Below are positions 23,121 through 34,919 of a stretch of DNA of 64,000 nucleotides, piece after piece (position 1 is the first letter of the stretch; the number at the start of each line of letters is the position of its first letter). A program made the translations under genes and the position numbers. The DNA is from Dillenia suffruticosa (taxonomy: Eukaryota > Streptophyta > Magnoliopsida > Dilleniales > Dilleniaceae). Below the pieces are notes generated by a model. That model was given only the letters and a program-made list of their open reading frames with translations. It had not been told where the DNA came from and searched no databases. The DNA lies in assembly GCA_033439265.1 (NCBI GenBank), contig JAVTVX010000027.1, positions 635,001 through 699,000 on the forward strand. Reading direction: 5' to 3'.

Positions 23121-26100
23121 AAAATTAAAGATGTGACCCCAAGGAGGAAATTATTAGTGCATTTTTAGAATTATACGTGGAAAAATTTATACCAATCGTT
23201 GGATAAAATATTTAAAAATTTGAAAATAAAAAAGCTATATTTTTAAGATTTTGATTCAAATTTTTTTTTGTTTAAAATATATTATGATATTTGTTTAAAA
23301 ATGTCGACATCTTTATTTTATCGGGTTTCATTTATTTCTACCAGTAAAAATCTTGTATACAATTAATTAAGACTTAATTTATTTTTGTGATTTTAAAAAT
23401 TTTGTCAAAATTCCTCCCATTCCATAACACAATTACGGTTGGGGGAAATAACGGCAGGTGGAAGGGAAGAGACCAAACAACGAACTTACCGCTGGGGATT
23501 CACTCTCTTCTCGGCCACTGTCGAGTGGTTGGAGCTGAAAAATGATGGTAAAAGTGATAGGTGAGCCACCGAAGAACATCTTTATTTGTTTTGCACTTTA
23601 GATTCCTCAAAAATGGTCATGTCTTGTGCCTAAGGAGACCCATTAATTAGCTGAAAAATTGTAATAGAGGGGAATAATATTTATATTATGAGTATAGTTT
23701 ATAATATCAAAAAAAAAAAAAAATTAAGAACAGATTGAGAATCACAAATGAAAACCCATGAGGAGAGATTTAGGGTTTACAAAAAAATGTCAAAATTTTT
23801 CAGTTTTGAGATTCAAAAATCCAAAGCAAATTCATATGTTTGTTTAGTAAAAGAAGGCGAAAATTTTTATAATTTTATATATTTGACTTTTTTGGCATAA
23901 TTTTTTTCTCTCATAATTGACAAGATTTAATGACAACTCATAAAAACATTTTGAAACACTTCCTTCTCCTTCTAATTTCCCTCAGATGTTAGTTCGTAGG
24001 GTGTAGGGCTATCTTGTGCACAAGTTGAAGAAAGAAGAAAAAGGAAAATAAATTAAGAATGGGGAATTGCAGTATTGCTGTCTTTACAGATCATTTGGGT
24101 ACTTTATCATGATTGTGATCCTAAATTAAAACAAAAACCATTATTTTTTTAAGGTAAAAAAAATTAAGAGTTTGGCAAGATTCATAGAAGGTGACAAGAG
24201 TTGGTTAAGAAGGCAATTTAAGACGTGACCCGCTCTCTCAAATTGTATGCCTGTCTCCTTCTTTCTTCTTTCTTCTCCTATATTTCAATTTCTAAAAAAT
24301 TAAGAATAAGAAAGAGAATAATTTAGAGCATCTTAATTGTCTCCATCGGTGCCCAACTTACCCATAAAACGCAACAAAGAGAAAGACAAAATAAGGTAGG
24401 GTCCTATTTGTGTAGCTTTCTAATTTTTTTTTTTTGTTTTTGGGATTGGGTCCATCGCTTAGTATTTAAAGTTTTACTCCGATTAATATGGGCTAAGTCA
24501 CGATTGGGTACTCAAATATAAGAGGTTCTTTTAAAATAGTTTTTTTTATTTCTAAATCTCAAACATGAGTTCTTCGTTAAGGGTACAACACCCTTCCCAC
24601 GTGTCAACTCCCGTTGCTTGTGTAGCCTTTTAAATATAGTAAATCGGCAGGTACCAGAAAACTACAAACTATTTTGTCTATGCATATTATTTTTTGAATA
24701 AATTATCGATATTTGTTAATAATGTTACGTTCAATTATATTCATTTTAAAAAGAATTAAGATTTTAAAAAATAAAACTTTCTCGATCCCTTGAGCCAGAT
24801 TGCCCTTAAAGATCAAATCCAGTATCGAGACGATTATGATAATTAGGGCAAAACCTTGATAACTAAAAATTTTATAGATGATCAAAATTTGTTTTGATAA
24901 TTATTTGATGACTAATATTGGTGTAAGTATTAATATTCAGAGAATAATAGAAAATTCTGAAAACTATAAACTATGTTCTTAATTTGAATCACGGGCGAGA
25001 CGAACGTTCTATTTTTATGTGGCTATATTCTAATCAATTTGTATAAACTGACCATATTCTAATAGAAATCATAAATTTGTTTGAGTATTAATCTTTTTTG
25101 TAGGGGTCTCAATGGGATCCACGTGGTTTTCATTAAACTCAAATAGAAAATTGACCAAATGGACTCCACACGTGATGTGGGTCACTTGGAATCTAAGGTA
25201 TATTTATTGCATACGCACACACACAAAATATATAATATAAAATACTTAATATATATTTACTAAATTCTAATTTAATTTAATTAACCTTATAGTAAAATTG
25301 TGATGACAGATTCATTTTAATAATAAATTAATTTATATTTTTTTAGTGAATTATAATTTAATTAATATTATCTCAATTTTCATTAAAATTTTTGAGTTTG
25401 AATATCTTCTGTATATAAAAAAATTAATTTATAATGTGAATTAAATCAGTAATAAATAAGATTAGATTTTGTGATTTGAAGAAGTGGAAACTAGAGAACA
25501 AAATGGGTGTGTTGGTAGATGAGGTTGGAAAGCCCAAAAGGACAGAAACAAAAGACTTGGGTACTTTATTATTCTTAAAGGTGCAGAAATGTTATGAAAC
25601 CTCGAAGTCACGCATGGACAAAGTTTAATAAAAAGGTGGAGTTGAAAAATCATATTCGATTCAATTGGGCTCACCGATACATGTTGCGTTTGGAGTTTGA
25701 AAATAAAAAAAAAAAAAAAAAAAAAAAAAAATGTCAAACGCTTTCATAAGGTACACACTTATTGTCTCTGGATAATCCGGTGGCCATATTCTCTCTCTCC
25801 TACTCCTGGTCTAGAATTTGAATTTTGTTTAAAAAAAAAAACAAAAAAAAAAAAAAAAACAAACAAAGAAAAAAGGTACACACTTATCTTATACTATTAT
25901 GTGTTAGAAGCGAAGTTGGATCACTTTTGTGAGGATAAAGTGCAGAGCCTTTTTGTGGGGTTGGACAATGACCCACTCCCTTAACATATTCTATGTTTTG
26001 ATCTTCTTTGGAGTTGCCATCGTAGTTCCTACGGGGTTATGGGGCAGACAGGTTCGGGTCGGTCCATGGGTTTTTCTTCCATTCATACGAGAATCATCGG

Positions 26101-26305
26101 GTAGTTGCCGGTTGAAACAGTCTTTGCTGATAATAGTATGAGGGGGCTAATTTTTTTTTTTAAATCCCACTAAAAATTATAATTCCCTCGTACAAAATTA
26201 TAAATATAAATTTATATTGCATTCTGCTCATGATATAAATGGAATAATCCCAACTCCTAAGAAAAGTAAATGTGAACTAGTTTGACCTCATTTGTGAGGG
26301 ATTAA
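23121..26305. other. gene-poor AT-rich DNA
   Basis: No supported gene. It contains a degenerate SINE-like remnant at about 25346-25425 (GAGTTTGAATATC then an A-rich tail) and long A tracts at 25707-25731 and 25830-25859. Confidence 0.5.
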
Positions 26306-26309
26306 AATG

Positions 26310-26387
26310 AGTGGGTTTTTTAGTTCGAGTGGTACCTTCTCCTCTTCCTATATAATATGCTCGACTTTAAGTCTAACAAAAAAAAAT
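26310..26387 (+). mobile_element. tRNA-derived SINE-like fragment
   Basis: TAGTTCGAGTGGTA (26321-26334) resembles an A box, CTCGACTTTAAGTC a degenerate B box, and a run of A residues follows at about 26378-26386. No target duplication was resolved. Confidence 0.35.
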
Positions 26388-26877
26388 ACAATGAGAGGGT
26401 TTTTGATGGGTCGCCATGGGATAAGCACCAAGAATCGTACTACATCATCTACTAGTCCAACTCTTGAGCGTTCAACTTAGTCAGATTATGCGGGATTTGG
26501 ACCACAAAAGAACCGGCCAGAGATCATTATCACCATCTTTTTCCCCTGTTCTCTCACTACATTTTTGGCATCACTCTTCGTCAATGGATGACCAAAAACA
26601 CACCCATGTTGACATCGAGATATGCCAATATTTGCTCGTGCTCTCGTGGTTTGATTTATCATTGCCATGTTGACCACTCTATTGTGCCCCCTGCCGTGTG
26701 GTCCTCTTTCTTCAAGATTAGGGTAGCAGTTCCTAAAATTCCACCACGAGTCACAAGAAGCAATATGGGCCTTAGAGGAGGATGGTTTGTTTTTTTCCTT
26801 TCGGGGTAGGGGTTCACAGCCAAGCCCAGACCATGCCCAAGATGGCATGGAGCAAGCCTTGGTAACTTAAATCTGCA

Positions 26878-27066
26878 ATATTGGGCCATGTTTAGCCCAT
26901 AACCCCACCATTGAGTGTTTAATCCTAATCTTGGCCATGTTTAAACTAACACTGGTACTCAAAATCTCACATGGAGTTTAGCCCAGAGCCCCACCTAAGG
27001 TTTTAATCGTAATCCGGGCCATGTTTAGCCTAACACTTATTACTCAAAAATCTCATGGGGTGCCCT
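26878..27066. repeat. imperfect local repeat (GGCCATGTTTAGCC)
   Basis: Three tandem-like units start with GGCCATGTTTA(G/A)(C/A)C at about 26883, 26932 and 27018. The two longer ones share ACTCAAAATCTCA-type sequence. Origin unknown. Confidence 0.6.
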
Positions 27067-27069
27067 GCG

Positions 27070-28640
27070 GGTGGACATGCTCCCTCCGAAGGACCATCGA
27101 ACAATTGATCAAGTAAAAAAAATATTAAAATTTTTAATTAAAATTAAATTTTAAATATTAAAAATGAAAAGAATTATATGAGGAGTACTTTTCTATAGAG
27201 AATCTGACAGTAACTCGTGATAAATTAGTCAAAATATGATTTTAGATACCGATTAAAGTAAAAAAAAATTATTTCCCTTATAGGACCGGAATGAACTTGA
27301 ACCAGTAACTCTGCTGCTAAGAAAGTATGAACTTTACGGTAATATGCAAAAATGATAGATAGATCGTAGTTTCCTTAACCCTTTCCCTTAAAAAACAGAA
27401 AAATAAAATTCTCTAAACAACATAAATGATTGGATAAATATCTTAATCTTAGTTTAGGCACACGTTTCAATTCAAACATAGCCATAGAATGGTTTATTTG
27501 GAAAAGTGGTAGATTTTTTATTAAAAAAAAGATTATCGGCATAATTATTGTTTTCATTACTTCACAAAAATTTAATATTTATTTACAAAAATTTATATTT
27601 TTAAATAAATATTTTACTTTAATTAACAAACAAGGTGAATAAGACAAAGTAAAATTTCTCAAACAGGAACTTCATAGGATTCCAATTTCCAATTTCATAT
27701 AATCCGTATCAAAAGAAAAAAAATAAATGTGGCATGAAAAAGTCTAAAGTTAATTTAATATTCACATTTATTTCTTCATAAGAAGCGGCTGAGATGGCTC
27801 CTTGTCACACACTTTCGTATCCATTCTCATAAATACCCTTCACACAACTTCATATCTCCACCATTTATAGTCTTACACAAGAAAAATAAAAATTTATTTT
27901 ACACCAATAATTCTAAAAATAATTTATGTTTGTCCCCAACGATTTCTTAGAAACAATGCAAAATTATAATACCTAAATATCTTTTTTTTTTTTTTAAATT
28001 ACTGTATCGTTATTATATATATACAGTCTATATTTTTTCCGTATTTGTATTTTATAAATTAAAATAAATGAATATGAGAAATAACGATTTTATTAGTTAT
28101 TTGAGAATAAATAATAACATTATATGCTATAATTTTTAACCAGTAATGCATAACAATATAAATGTCGTTATAGTTTTATTATGTTACTATATATAATTAT
28201 ATGTATAGCTCGTTGTATTTATATTTTTTCTCGATCTACATTTCATAAATTAAAGTAAAAAAAATCTAATAATTAATGGGGTTGTTTGTTTTTTTTAAGA
28301 ATAAATAATTGTCATTAAATTTGAGTATTTTAAGACTTTTTTTAATGGATGAGATTATTTAGTAAGTAATTAAAAAACCTTAACCCTTAAGATTTCATAA
28401 GACACGGCAGCCTGTTCTCCATAAATTGACATGTAACGCATTCACATAAATATAGTAAACTACATTGAACACAAAAATAACATTTATTTTCAATTTCCCT
28501 CCAAACCCAAAATTTTAAAAATTAAATTAAATTTAATTGCTTAATCACAAAATCCAAATCTAATCAAAAAACAGAAAAATCTACTTACCCGCTCTTACGC
28601 CGTCAGATCAATCGGAATAACTTAAGCACATTGGATTCCT
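27070..28640. other. AT-rich intergenic DNA upstream of the F-box gene
   Basis: No gene seen. The last few hundred bases are likely promoter-proximal. Confidence 0.5.
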
Positions 28641-28688
28641 ATTGGCCCACTCTTATTGCATGATGACGGTTAACCAATGACAACTCGC

Positions 28689-28751
28689 CACGTGTCTTTT
28701 TATTTTATTTTTTATTTTCAGCTATCGTTCTATGAAAACTTTGGCGGGAAA
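28689..28751 (+). promoter_or_regulatory. G-box and E2F-like site upstream of the F-box gene
   Basis: A CACGTG G-box at 28689-28694 is followed by TTTGGCGGGAAA at 28740-28751, which fits the E2F/DP consensus (TTTSGCGS with flanking A run). A CCAAT motif sits just upstream at about 28673. A pyrimidine-rich (CT)n leader follows at 28801-28892. Confidence 0.5.
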
Positions 28752-28860
28752 ACTGAAGGGATTTCAAATAAAGCAAACCCTAGGCGGCCCGGCCCCATTA
28801 CTCTCTCTCTCTCTCTCTTCCCTCTTGTCCTGCTCTGTCAATTCGTAGGGCTCTCTCTCT

Positions 28861-28892
<32 letters not shown>

Positions 28893-28913
28893 GCAAAATA
28901 GCACTTCTACAAG

Positions 28914-29433
28914 GTATGTTCGTACATTTCTTTCTCTTTTCTCAACTTGGTATTCGATTTAGGGTTTGAATTACTTATTCGATTCTTGGATTCTTGGTTT
29001 TTATCGAGCTTTCGTCGGCTTCTTCGGTGTCTTTGGTCGTTTAAGCTTTGTTCTTGTTCATCTGTTTTGATGATTAGTTGTTCATCAATTTTTTTTTTTT
29101 TCAATTCAGTGTTTCCATTTCGCGGTCCTGTGCAGCAGAAACTAGGGTTTTTTTGCCTAAACAATTAGGAATAGTTTTTATTAATCTTATTATTATTATT
29201 ATCATTATTATTATTTTGAATTCCGTGTTTCGATTTCATTGTTCTATGAAGCAGAAATGGGGTTTCTTTTCTCCTAAAAAAAAATTAGGATTTCTAACTT
29301 TTTTGGCTAGTTTATCGTTTTCTAAAATTGGGGTTTCTATTTTTTTTGCTGTCCTGTGTTATTATTTTCGGGGATTAATTATGACTTATATCTGATTGAT
29401 TCTGTTGTTCTGAATTTTCTCTTTATGTATCAG
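28914..29433 (+). other. probable 5'UTR intron of the F-box gene
   Basis: Donor ACAAG|GTATGT at 28914 and acceptor TATGTATCAG ending at 29433 bracket a T-rich 520-bp stretch between the CT-rich leader and the ATG at 29510. It has typical plant intron composition. Confidence 0.6.
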
Positions 29434-29509
29434 ATTGGGGGAGTGGAAGTTTAGTTTAATTTTGAAATAAAAATTAGAATAATTTCCGTTTTAAAGAATT
29501 TGCTAAACT

Positions 29510-32183
29510 ATGGGTAAAGTGTCTGCGAAAGATAGTGATTCAAAGGCCGTGAAGCAGAAAAGGCGACTAAGAAGCTCTAGTAATCGGTATCTAAAACCGG
29601 GTGCTCTTGCTCAGCACAGATACAGCAAGTCATCAAATGCAAATGCAAAGTCATGTACTGATCTTGGCAAGAAAAGGGTTGCTCTGTCAAGTGCCAAGAA
29701 GTCGAAGAATGATTCTGCGCTTAGAGATTGTGTTACTGATGATAGTCCTTCGATGGTTTCGCCTGTCAAGTTTGCATTTTCTCCAATGAATTTGCTTAGA
29801 TCAAATGGTAATTTGCTGATGACACCCAAGACGCCACGGTCCGATGATTGTGCATCAGAATCTAGGCTTGAGTCCCTTCCCATGGATCTACTGGTATTGC
29901 TTTTAATCTTTGATAATCAATTTGTTAACTCACCAATTATTTGCTGCATCTTCTTATGCCTATTGCTGTATGCTATTTTCGAGATATTTCTAGATTTGTT
30001 TGCCCTTGATGTTCTATGTTCTATGGTTTGTGAAAAGACCAACGGATAATATTATGGGGCTTCCTATGGATTTGTGGACTTCATTTTCTGCTGGTTTATA
30101 ATGCTCACATTTGAAAATGGCAAAGGTTTGCGAAATTAAGTAGGGCCTTGCGAATTGAAGATTAGTTATGAAGTCTTAATGGGCTGAGTTGTTTCCAGTC
30201 TTGTGTGGGACATCAATAGTGGAAACTGATGGCTGGTTTTTATTCCTCACTGTCATACAGATGAACTTGGTTCCTTCAATTGCTAGGGAGGAGAAAACAA
30301 GGATGCATTGACTTTGAGCTTTGTATATTCCCTTTTGGTTGTTCTAAGAGATAAGGAAAAAAAAAGAACTAATCTGTTTGAGATTTTTCTTAACCATTCT
30401 TTACCTATTTGTTTCTTGGATTTCGTTGTTGTTTTAGCAAGTGAGAATTTGTTTTGTGATACGTGTATTACTCATGATGATGTTAAGATTTATATGCAGG
30501 GCGGGGTTGATAGCATGAAAACCAGGTTCTCATTATGACTGATCTCGTAAAGGGGAGGGAGTGTCCATAATGTTTTGAGAAAGTTTTTGACCAGAAAAGA
30601 AGTCTGCATTGAACAACATTGAGCATTTTCGTAGTTAGAGATGTCAAGCTTGGTCTCTACTTGTATATTTGGTGTCAGCCCATTATTTGAAATTCTCACC
30701 AATGAAGAACCTTGGTCAATCAGAACATGCTTACTTATATTACTGTTAAAACAGTTGCTGATTTTGTGCAGTCTGTGGGGCAGCTGGTAGAACTTTTGTG
30801 TCAGACATGTACGTATATGTTCAAGTTTTTGAACATAATTCATTTACTAATTCAGAAGGTTGGAATTTGGTGCCTATGTGATTCTGTGGAACCTTAGTGG
30901 TATTTTTGAGAATTATGGGCTTGATTTGTGGATATTGTATTTTGTTAATAGGTTTGACAGGCTTTTTCATTCATCCCTTGCCAGCTTTTGTTGTGCTCTG
31001 TTTAATCCACCTAGGTGTTCCTCTTTGTGGAACTATGTCCAGGGTGTTAAACCCCTGGGAACTTACAGTTGCTTGTAGACATTATCCATCCTCTAATGTC
31101 ATATTGATTTCCGGCAAACACTGTTATTATTGCTCTGTTTTTCTTGTTCTCTCTAACTTAGGATCTCTCAATTTTCTACTAGTTATTCACCAATTGGGTG
31201 TCATTCTGCATTGCCGTTTTAAATTTTAATAAACCAAATGTTGTCTTTCTATTGCAAGCTTCTTTAACTTAGTTGGATTGGGGGAGGAAGCGATTGGATA
31301 AAGTTGTACAAACATGTCAAGACTGCTAAAAAGAAATATAAACTTGCATATTTTGCATAGTTTTAATTTTTGGTTCTCTCCCTCTTTTGAGATGGAACTA
31401 CTTATTGTATCTCTCTATTTGCTTGAAAGTATATGCATCTGTATTGATTCAGGACAGAGCATAAGCATGGATATGCCTAGAAAATTTGGTTATATTATTC
31501 ATGTTTTTGAGCTTTTGAGACACCCTTAGTTTCAAAATTTCAGGTGAAAGTACTGTGTCATCTGCATCATGACCAGTTAAGGGCAGTTTTTCATGTTTCT
31601 CAGAGGATCAGGAAGGCTGTAAGTCTCCCTTTCACAATCAAAATTGAATCTTAATTTATGTGTACAATATTGCTCATGCTGTTCAATCTATTTGAATCAG
31701 GTTTTGCTTGCTCGACAATTTCATTTCAATTATACTACACCTGATCGGTCTCGGCAAGAGATGTTGAGCACAATGACTCCTCTCCCAACAGAGCACTGGC
31801 CTTTTCTCAGGTTGGTCTTTTACTCTGAAAGCTTGCCCTAACTTTTAGGTTTCTATACATATTTCTTGCTCAGTTACTTAACTTCTAGAATTTTTCTGTA
31901 TGGTTTTATATATTGTAGCAAGGGAGATGGGAGAGGCATTATGATTGGAAGCCCACATACCCCCAAAGCTCCCAAGCATGCTCCACGTCCCCCATCTCGC
32001 ATCAAATTTACTGAGATGCGGCAAGTTGCTGCTGTTCTCTTCCAGGAATCGACATTACCATCAAGATGCATGGTTCCATCTGCTCTATCGAGGCCAATGT
32101 GCAAATCCGTGGTGGCTTCTAATCGAGCACTGTTCTATGAAGATGAGTTATGCCAGGCTGTTGCTCAAAATAAACTTCGTTGA
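29510..32183 (+). CDS. F-box protein (At4g35930-like)
   Basis: Four coding exons: 29510-29893, 31544-31618, 31701-31810 and 31919-32183, with GT-AG introns and frame closure to 277 aa. The first intron is 1,650 bp. The N-terminus is basic (KQKRRLRSSSNRYLKPGALA) with SP/TP sites such as MVSPVKFAFSP and MTPKTPRS. The F-box begins with SRLESLPMDLL at the end of exon 1 and continues as VKVLCHLHHDQLRAVFHVSQ and RIRKAVLLARQFHFNYTTPD (about residues 118-175). The tail carries SPHTPKAPKHAPRPPSRIKF and LFYEDELCQAVAQNKLR. F-box proteins recruit substrates to SCF ligases through SKP1; there is no LRR or Kelch domain here. I recall this architecture from a small conserved plant family including At4g35930; the substrate is unknown to me. 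The E2F-like promoter site hints at cell-cycle regulation. Confidence 0.92.
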
Positions 32184-32762
32184 GTTGTTTCTGCGGTTTT
32201 TGTGGCTTCTTTCTCATCCCCTGGTGTTATTAATGTGCATATTTTGTTTTATAGTGGTCTTCATTAGATTAGAAAGGATGCAATTTTGTAGTTCTGAGCA
32301 TGGTTAGGTGTCATGGCACTTTAGATGAGCATCTGGAGGTGAAAGATTAGCATGCTGGTTGCGGGAATAACATATCTTGAGCTGAATACCTGTATAGTAT
32401 ATAATCGTTGTTGCTAAGGACAACTGTCTTTTCTATTTTGGAGTATAATATAGTCTGAGCTGGTTTTTTCTGTCTTGAATGTCATATTCTGAAACTTGGT
32501 TTGATCAGGATTGTGCCAAAATTTTTAATGATTCACACAATGCTTTGTTATGGACTAATGATCATTTTCCATAGATCGTGGGAATTCTGACAAATTACTT
32601 TGTAATGTGGATCAATTATTTGAACATAGTTATTTAGTATTTATGCTGGGAAAATCTCATTTTGCATGAGCTGACACAACGATGTTTGAATCCTTCAAAA
32701 CCTCAACTGGCATTGTGCCATCTGATTTTGATTGAATGCAAGACTGGAAATCCGCAGGAATC

Positions 32763-33640
32763 CTAGAAAAATTTGTTGATGTACTTCTTGAGAACTTGGT
32801 GGACAAGGATTCTGTAAGCCTCTTCTGTGGGATGGTAACTATCCCAGAACAGGTATTTTCTGTCATTCGTGCAAGTGAAAGGGGTTAATTTGTTGCAGAG
32901 TATACTTACTTCTATAACTCCAGTGCCACAACATCCATTATTCACCACTTCAAATCCTGAAAAATATGAAAACCTAGTATTGGTCAAAACAACAAGAACA
33001 TAAACTATATGTACTAAATGAAACACAAACTTGATAATTACCGTATTTTGCATGATTATGCAATAGTGCCATTAAAAGGCTGTATATATCAAAGACAACA
33101 AGCCTTGCTTGTGGGAGCTTTTTGTTAAGTAAATCAACCATTAATGACAGCTTAGAGTTGAAGAGCATAGCTACATGGTTACGTGACTCTGCACAGTCTC
33201 TCTTGCTTCCTCCACCAAGTGTTATTTGCGAAGGCACACACCCAATAGGCGGTACATTAATGATTGCAACCCTTCTTGCTCCCAATCCATATAGGTCCTG
33301 TTCATTATGTCAATTAGTCAGAGAAAAGAATGAGAGACTAAGATTGTTTTTGAGTAAGAAAACACACCTCCAAAAATTTTGAGGCAAATGTGACCATAAG
33401 ATCAGTATAGTCATTTATGTCATAATCAAATTTCCTTGCTGGGGTGGCAAAATAAGTATTGGCAATGTCATCACTTCCTATACACACTACGTAGAGACTT
33501 TTTGATATGATAGTTGCCTTTTCATCTTCTCCAACTGCATCCGCTATTTTTCTTTTGTACGCTTTGAACAAATTTAACTGATCTGACAGTGATAGTACAG
33601 ACTGACAAAAAAAAAAAAAAGAATAGGATCAGAGCCAATT

Positions 33641-33671
<31 letters not shown>

Positions 33672-34216
33672 ATACGTACTGCTATTTTCGATGTAAGAGG
33701 ATCATAGCCAGAAGCACCAGAGGCAAAGCTAACCCCAGTACGAAGGTCATCAACTTGTAAGTTTGGATCAAGATATGCTGGCACAAGCTCTTTTATACTT
33801 AATTCTTCAGCTGGATTTCAGACATCCGCAAAATAGATTCGAAGACTTAAAAGCATAGCCATGAATGATTGCTACATCAGCAAATATAAAAGAATAGAAA
33901 TTCCATCTACCAAAAAAGGGTACCCAAAACATGCTAATTTTTTATTTTCTTTTCCTTTCTTTCTTTTTTTTTGGGGGGGGGGGGGCTGCCCTTCTTTCCT
34001 ACTTTCCTAGAGAAACATCGAACATTGAGCTAACGTTACACCTACTTTATACCCCCGTGGGATTGAAACCAACAGAACCCCTCACTATGGACTTCTATTG
34101 CATTCAAAATTAGCAACTAATCTACAATCTAGGGCGTATCTCTTTGGAAAGTTCCAAACAGATATGGTTTACATACCTATCATTGTCTATAATCTCCAAT
34201 GAGACATTCCAGTATG

Positions 34217-34267
<51 letters not shown>

Positions 34268-34666
34268 TTATGTTCATACTAATGTGCAACAGTAAGAGTA
34301 CTGCCAGCACACCTAGCTAATAAATTCTGGGCATCTACAAAGCAGAACCTTCCTGGGTGAAAGCTCATTGCTTATACATACCAAACATGTGAATCAACGG
34401 TAGAACTTCGAATTAGTAGCATTACCAATCAAGTCTGAAGGGATTCTTCCATTGCTAAACCTTCCTGTTGCCTTTCCATCAATGAAATCCTTCCCGTACG
34501 GTGGAAAATTGCACTTTACCACAGTCAATAGATTGTTGTTATTCCCTGGATCCACGATCGAATCTCCAAACACTATGAGTGCTGGAAAACTCTGGTTCCT
34601 GGGCAGAGGAATGATTGCAAATACATTGTGGAAGAAGAAAGAGCAAATGAGGAGACAGAAAATCAT
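32763..34666 (-). CDS. GDSL esterase/lipase, secreted
   Basis: Five minus-strand exons: 34666-34426, 33810-33680, 33601-33368, 33297-33042 and 32956-32763. All are GT-AG with frame closure to 351 aa, usual for plant GDSL lipases. Residues 1-17 form a hydrophobic signal peptide. Block [13 protein letters not shown] carries the nucleophile Ser36. [20 protein letters not shown] and [12 protein letters not shown] follow. Block III reads [10 protein letters not shown] (166-175), with Asp168 where the family usually has the oxyanion-hole Asn (GxND). Block [12 protein letters not shown], supplies Asp326 and His329. [19 protein letters not shown] is also diagnostic. It would hydrolyse acyl esters outside the cell; the substrate is unknown. 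It converges on the F-box gene, with 579 bp between stop codons. A decayed relative lies at 39.6-40.4 kb. Confidence 0.94.
33639..33666. repeat. (GA)n microsatellite in GDSL intron 2
   Basis: A short pure GA tract within the intron between GDSL exons 2 and 3. Confidence 0.9.
34224..34264. repeat. (GA)n microsatellite in GDSL intron 1
   Basis: About twenty GA repeats inside the intron between GDSL exons 1 and 2. Confidence 0.9.
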
Positions 34667-34759
34667 GGTGGAAGAGGTTGCTTATACTGAAGTTGCGTGA
34701 ACGGAGGAAGATATTGATATGAAAATGTTGTATATCTGTATGTGGGTTTATTTTGTGCA

Positions 34760-34913
34760 TGCAAGAATTGCAAATTTTGAGCTATTTATTGGACTCTAAA
34801 AGGGCTAGGGAAACGGTTGGATTTCTATTAGTGGTATATGCAAGAATTATGAATTTTGAGCTATTTACTGGACTCTAAAAGGGTCAGGAAAACAGTTGGA
34901 TGTCTATTAGTGG
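34760..34913 (-). promoter_or_regulatory. duplicated GDSL promoter segment with TATA-like element
   Basis: Two direct copies, period 79 (34760-34838 and 34839-34913), lie upstream of the GDSL start. Each contains the minus-strand TATA-like sequence: ATAAATAGC at 34781-34789 and GTAAATAGC in the distal copy. The proximal one is about 115 bp from the ATG, a reasonable TATA distance. Confidence 0.55.
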
Positions 34914-34919
34914 TTGAAT

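Noticed and set aside
26486-26848. 120-codon minus-strand frame
   Set aside because: No recognisable motif, overlapping frames on the other strand and a repeat-rich setting; insufficient for a gene call.
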